Shown: positions 4,933-6,106 of the stretch, piece after piece
Layout: every line of letters begins with the position of its first letter
Numbering within the stretch: the stretch's first letter is position 1
DNA from: an uncultured Fusobacterium sp.
Lineage (GTDB): Bacteria > Fusobacteriota > Fusobacteriia > Fusobacteriales > Fusobacteriaceae
Reading direction: 5' to 3'
Assembly (NCBI RefSeq): GCF_905200055.1
Contig: NZ_CAJKIS010000069.1
Location: 1 to 6,106, forward strand
DNA length: 6,106 bases
Made by a program: the position numbers and the translations under genes
Notes under the pieces: generated by a model
Databases searched by the model: none
What the model saw: the letters and a program-made list of their open reading frames with translations, nothing else
Told to the model about the DNA's origin: nothing

Positions 4933-4973
4933 AAAAAAACTCCTCTACCTTATTAATCTAAGATAGAAGAGTT
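4933..4973 (-). terminator. Intrinsic terminator of the NhaC antiporter gene
   Basis: A 15-bp stem joins 4938-4952 and 4959-4973 around a 6-base loop, followed leftward by a run of seven T (plus-strand A 4933-4939). Two positions (4943/4968 and 4948/4963) are C-A mismatches on the plus strand but G-U pairs in the leftward RNA, so the hairpin is stronger in the direction of the antiporter gene. It begins about 20 bases after that gene's stop codon. Confidence 0.88.
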
Positions 4974-4993
4974 ATTTTTAATCATCTATTTTC

Positions 4994-6106
4994 CTAATTA
5001 TTTTTACTTCTCATTTTAAAGAAGAATAGTACAGCAAATACCATAACTATTCCTATAGGAAGTGTTAATAGTAAACTTCTTGTATATCCTACTATTATGT
5101 AAGATATAAATGAAATCCCTGCTACTGTTAAAGCATAAGGCAACTGAGTATAAACATGGTTTACATGGTTACTTTGTGCCCCTGCTGATGCCATGATTGT
5201 TGTGTCAGAGATAGGTGAGCAGTGATCTCCACAAACAGCTCCTGCCATACATGCTGAAATAGCTATAATCATCATTTGAGGATCACTTTCAAATACTGCA
5301 ACAACAATAGGAATTAAGATTCCAAATGTTCCCCATGATGTTCCAGTTGCAAATGCAAGTCCACAACCTACAACAAATATAATAGCTGGTAACATATTCA
5401 TCAATCCTGCTGCTGAAGTTTGCATCATTCCTGCTACATATGGAGCAGCTCCTAAGCTATCTGTCATAGCTTTTAGTGTCCATGCAAATGTCAATATCAT
5501 AATAGCTGGTACCATTGCTTTAAATCCTTCTGGAATACAGTTCATACAAGTTGTGAATGAAAGAACTTTTCTTACTGAATAAAAAGCTATTGTTATTATT
5601 AAAGCAACTATACTTCCTAAAGCTAACCCTACAGAAGCATCACTATTAGAGAAAGCTTCTACAAAGCTAGATCCACTGAAGAATCCACCACTATATATCA
5701 TTCCAGTTACACAACAGATAATTAATAATACAACTGGAACAACTAAATCATATACTGTTCCATTTAAATTTCCCTCAGCATCTTTTGTAACAAATGAACG
5801 ATCTGCTGTTGTAAATAGATCCCCATTTGCTGCATTGGCTTCATGTTTTTTCATTGGACCATAGTCTACTCCTAATGTAACTAAAAGAACTAACATTGTT
5901 ATAGTTAAAAGTGCATAGAAGTTATATGGAATTGCATTGATAAACACTGAAAAACCATCTTCTCCTGGAACAAATCCTGTTACTGCTGCTGCCCAAGATG
6001 AAATTGGAGCAATGATACATACTGGTGCTGCTGTTGAGTCAATTATATAAGCAAGTTTTGCACGAGATACATTGTGTTTATCTGTTACAGGACGCATTAC
6101 ACTTCC
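4994..6106 (-). CDS. NhaC-family Na+/H+ antiporter, N-terminus beyond window
   Basis: The visible 370 residues are the C-terminal part of a polytopic inner-membrane antiporter. The frame stays open to the window edge: codons for Gly-Ser-Val precede the first Met (6095-6097), so that Met is internal and the gene starts outside. GSVMRPVTDKHNVSRAK opens the visible part, followed by STAAPVCIIAPISSW. A hydrophilic loop of about 45 residues (roughly 80-125 of the visible part) separates helix bundles. Family-typical core motifs follow: FATGTSWGTFG (252-262) and GDHCSPISDTT (293-303), with polar residues inside membrane helices as expected for ion transport. The protein ends in a basic tail, KMRSKNN. 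Family members exchange Na+ for H+, some coupled to malate/lactate exchange; I cannot tell which from this fragment. It has its own terminator and is separate from the GNAT-DMT operon. Confidence 0.9.
   Translation of the reverse strand, partial: GSVMRPVTDKHNVSRAKLAYIIDSTAAPVCIIAPISSWAAAVTGFVPGEDGFSVFINAIPYNFYALLTITMLVLLVTLGVDYGPMKKHEANAANGDLFTTADRSFVTKDAEGNLNGTVYDLVVPVVLLIICCVTGMIYSGGFFSGSSFVEAFSNSDASVGLALGSIVALIITIAFYSVRKVLSFTTCMNCIPEGFKAMVPAIMILTFAWTLKAMTDSLGAAPYVAGMMQTSAAGLMNMLPAIIFVVGCGLAFATGTSWGTFGILIPIVVAVFESDPQMMIIAISACMAGAVCGDHCSPISDTTIMASAGAQSNHVNHVYTQLPYALTVAGISFISYIIVGYTRSLLLTLPIGIVMVFAVLFFFKMRSKNN

Overview
This is a very AT-rich bacterial chromosome segment. The outer-membrane-type OmpA/glycine-zipper lipoprotein points to a diderm, while the base composition and the style of the FMN-binding, HxlR and NhaC proteins resemble low-GC anaerobes. 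My best guess is a Fusobacterium relative. This is inferred from composition and protein character, not from a search.

Layout. Positions 1-133 hold a leftward tRNA pair: tRNA-Pro(TGG), then tRNA-Gly(TCC), which is cut by the window edge. The pair is driven by a perfect-consensus promoter at 160-188. A rightward OmpA-family lipoprotein gene (391-1041) shares a bidirectional terminator with a convergent leftward patatin-like phospholipase gene (1074-1922). Upstream of the phospholipase is a leftward gene for a small membrane-anchored FMN-binding protein (1974-2330), with its own promoter and terminator. Next come a leftward HxlR-type regulator (2542-2865) and a divergent pyridoxamine-phosphate-oxidase-like flavoprotein (3006-3410); a palindrome lies on the -35 box of the flavoprotein gene. 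A leftward two-gene operon follows (GNAT acetyltransferase 4448-4879, EamA/DMT exporter 3563-4438), with promoter 4899-4927. The window ends in a leftward NhaC-family Na+/H+ antiporter gene (4994 to beyond 6106), which has its own terminator. There is no gene-free stretch longer than 300 bases.

The genes are mostly independent units. The HxlR/flavoprotein pair looks like a small redox or electrophile-response module, and the GNAT/DMT pair looks like a modify-and-export unit.

The least ordinary feature is a repeated intergenic element. A 31-base identical sequence, with weaker similarity continuing for about 40 bases, sits beside a bidirectional terminator hairpin at both 2431-2541 and 3438-3550. 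The copies are in direct orientation and flank the HxlR/flavoprotein module. Read leftward, each copy lies between the stop codon of a leftward gene and its terminator, and each can form a hairpin with a UCCCC loop. It could be a dispersed repeat, a scar of module acquisition, or a 3'-UTR-derived small RNA.

Four start codons were moved downstream of the longest open frame on ribosome-binding-site and promoter evidence: the FMN protein, HxlR, DMT and GNAT genes.
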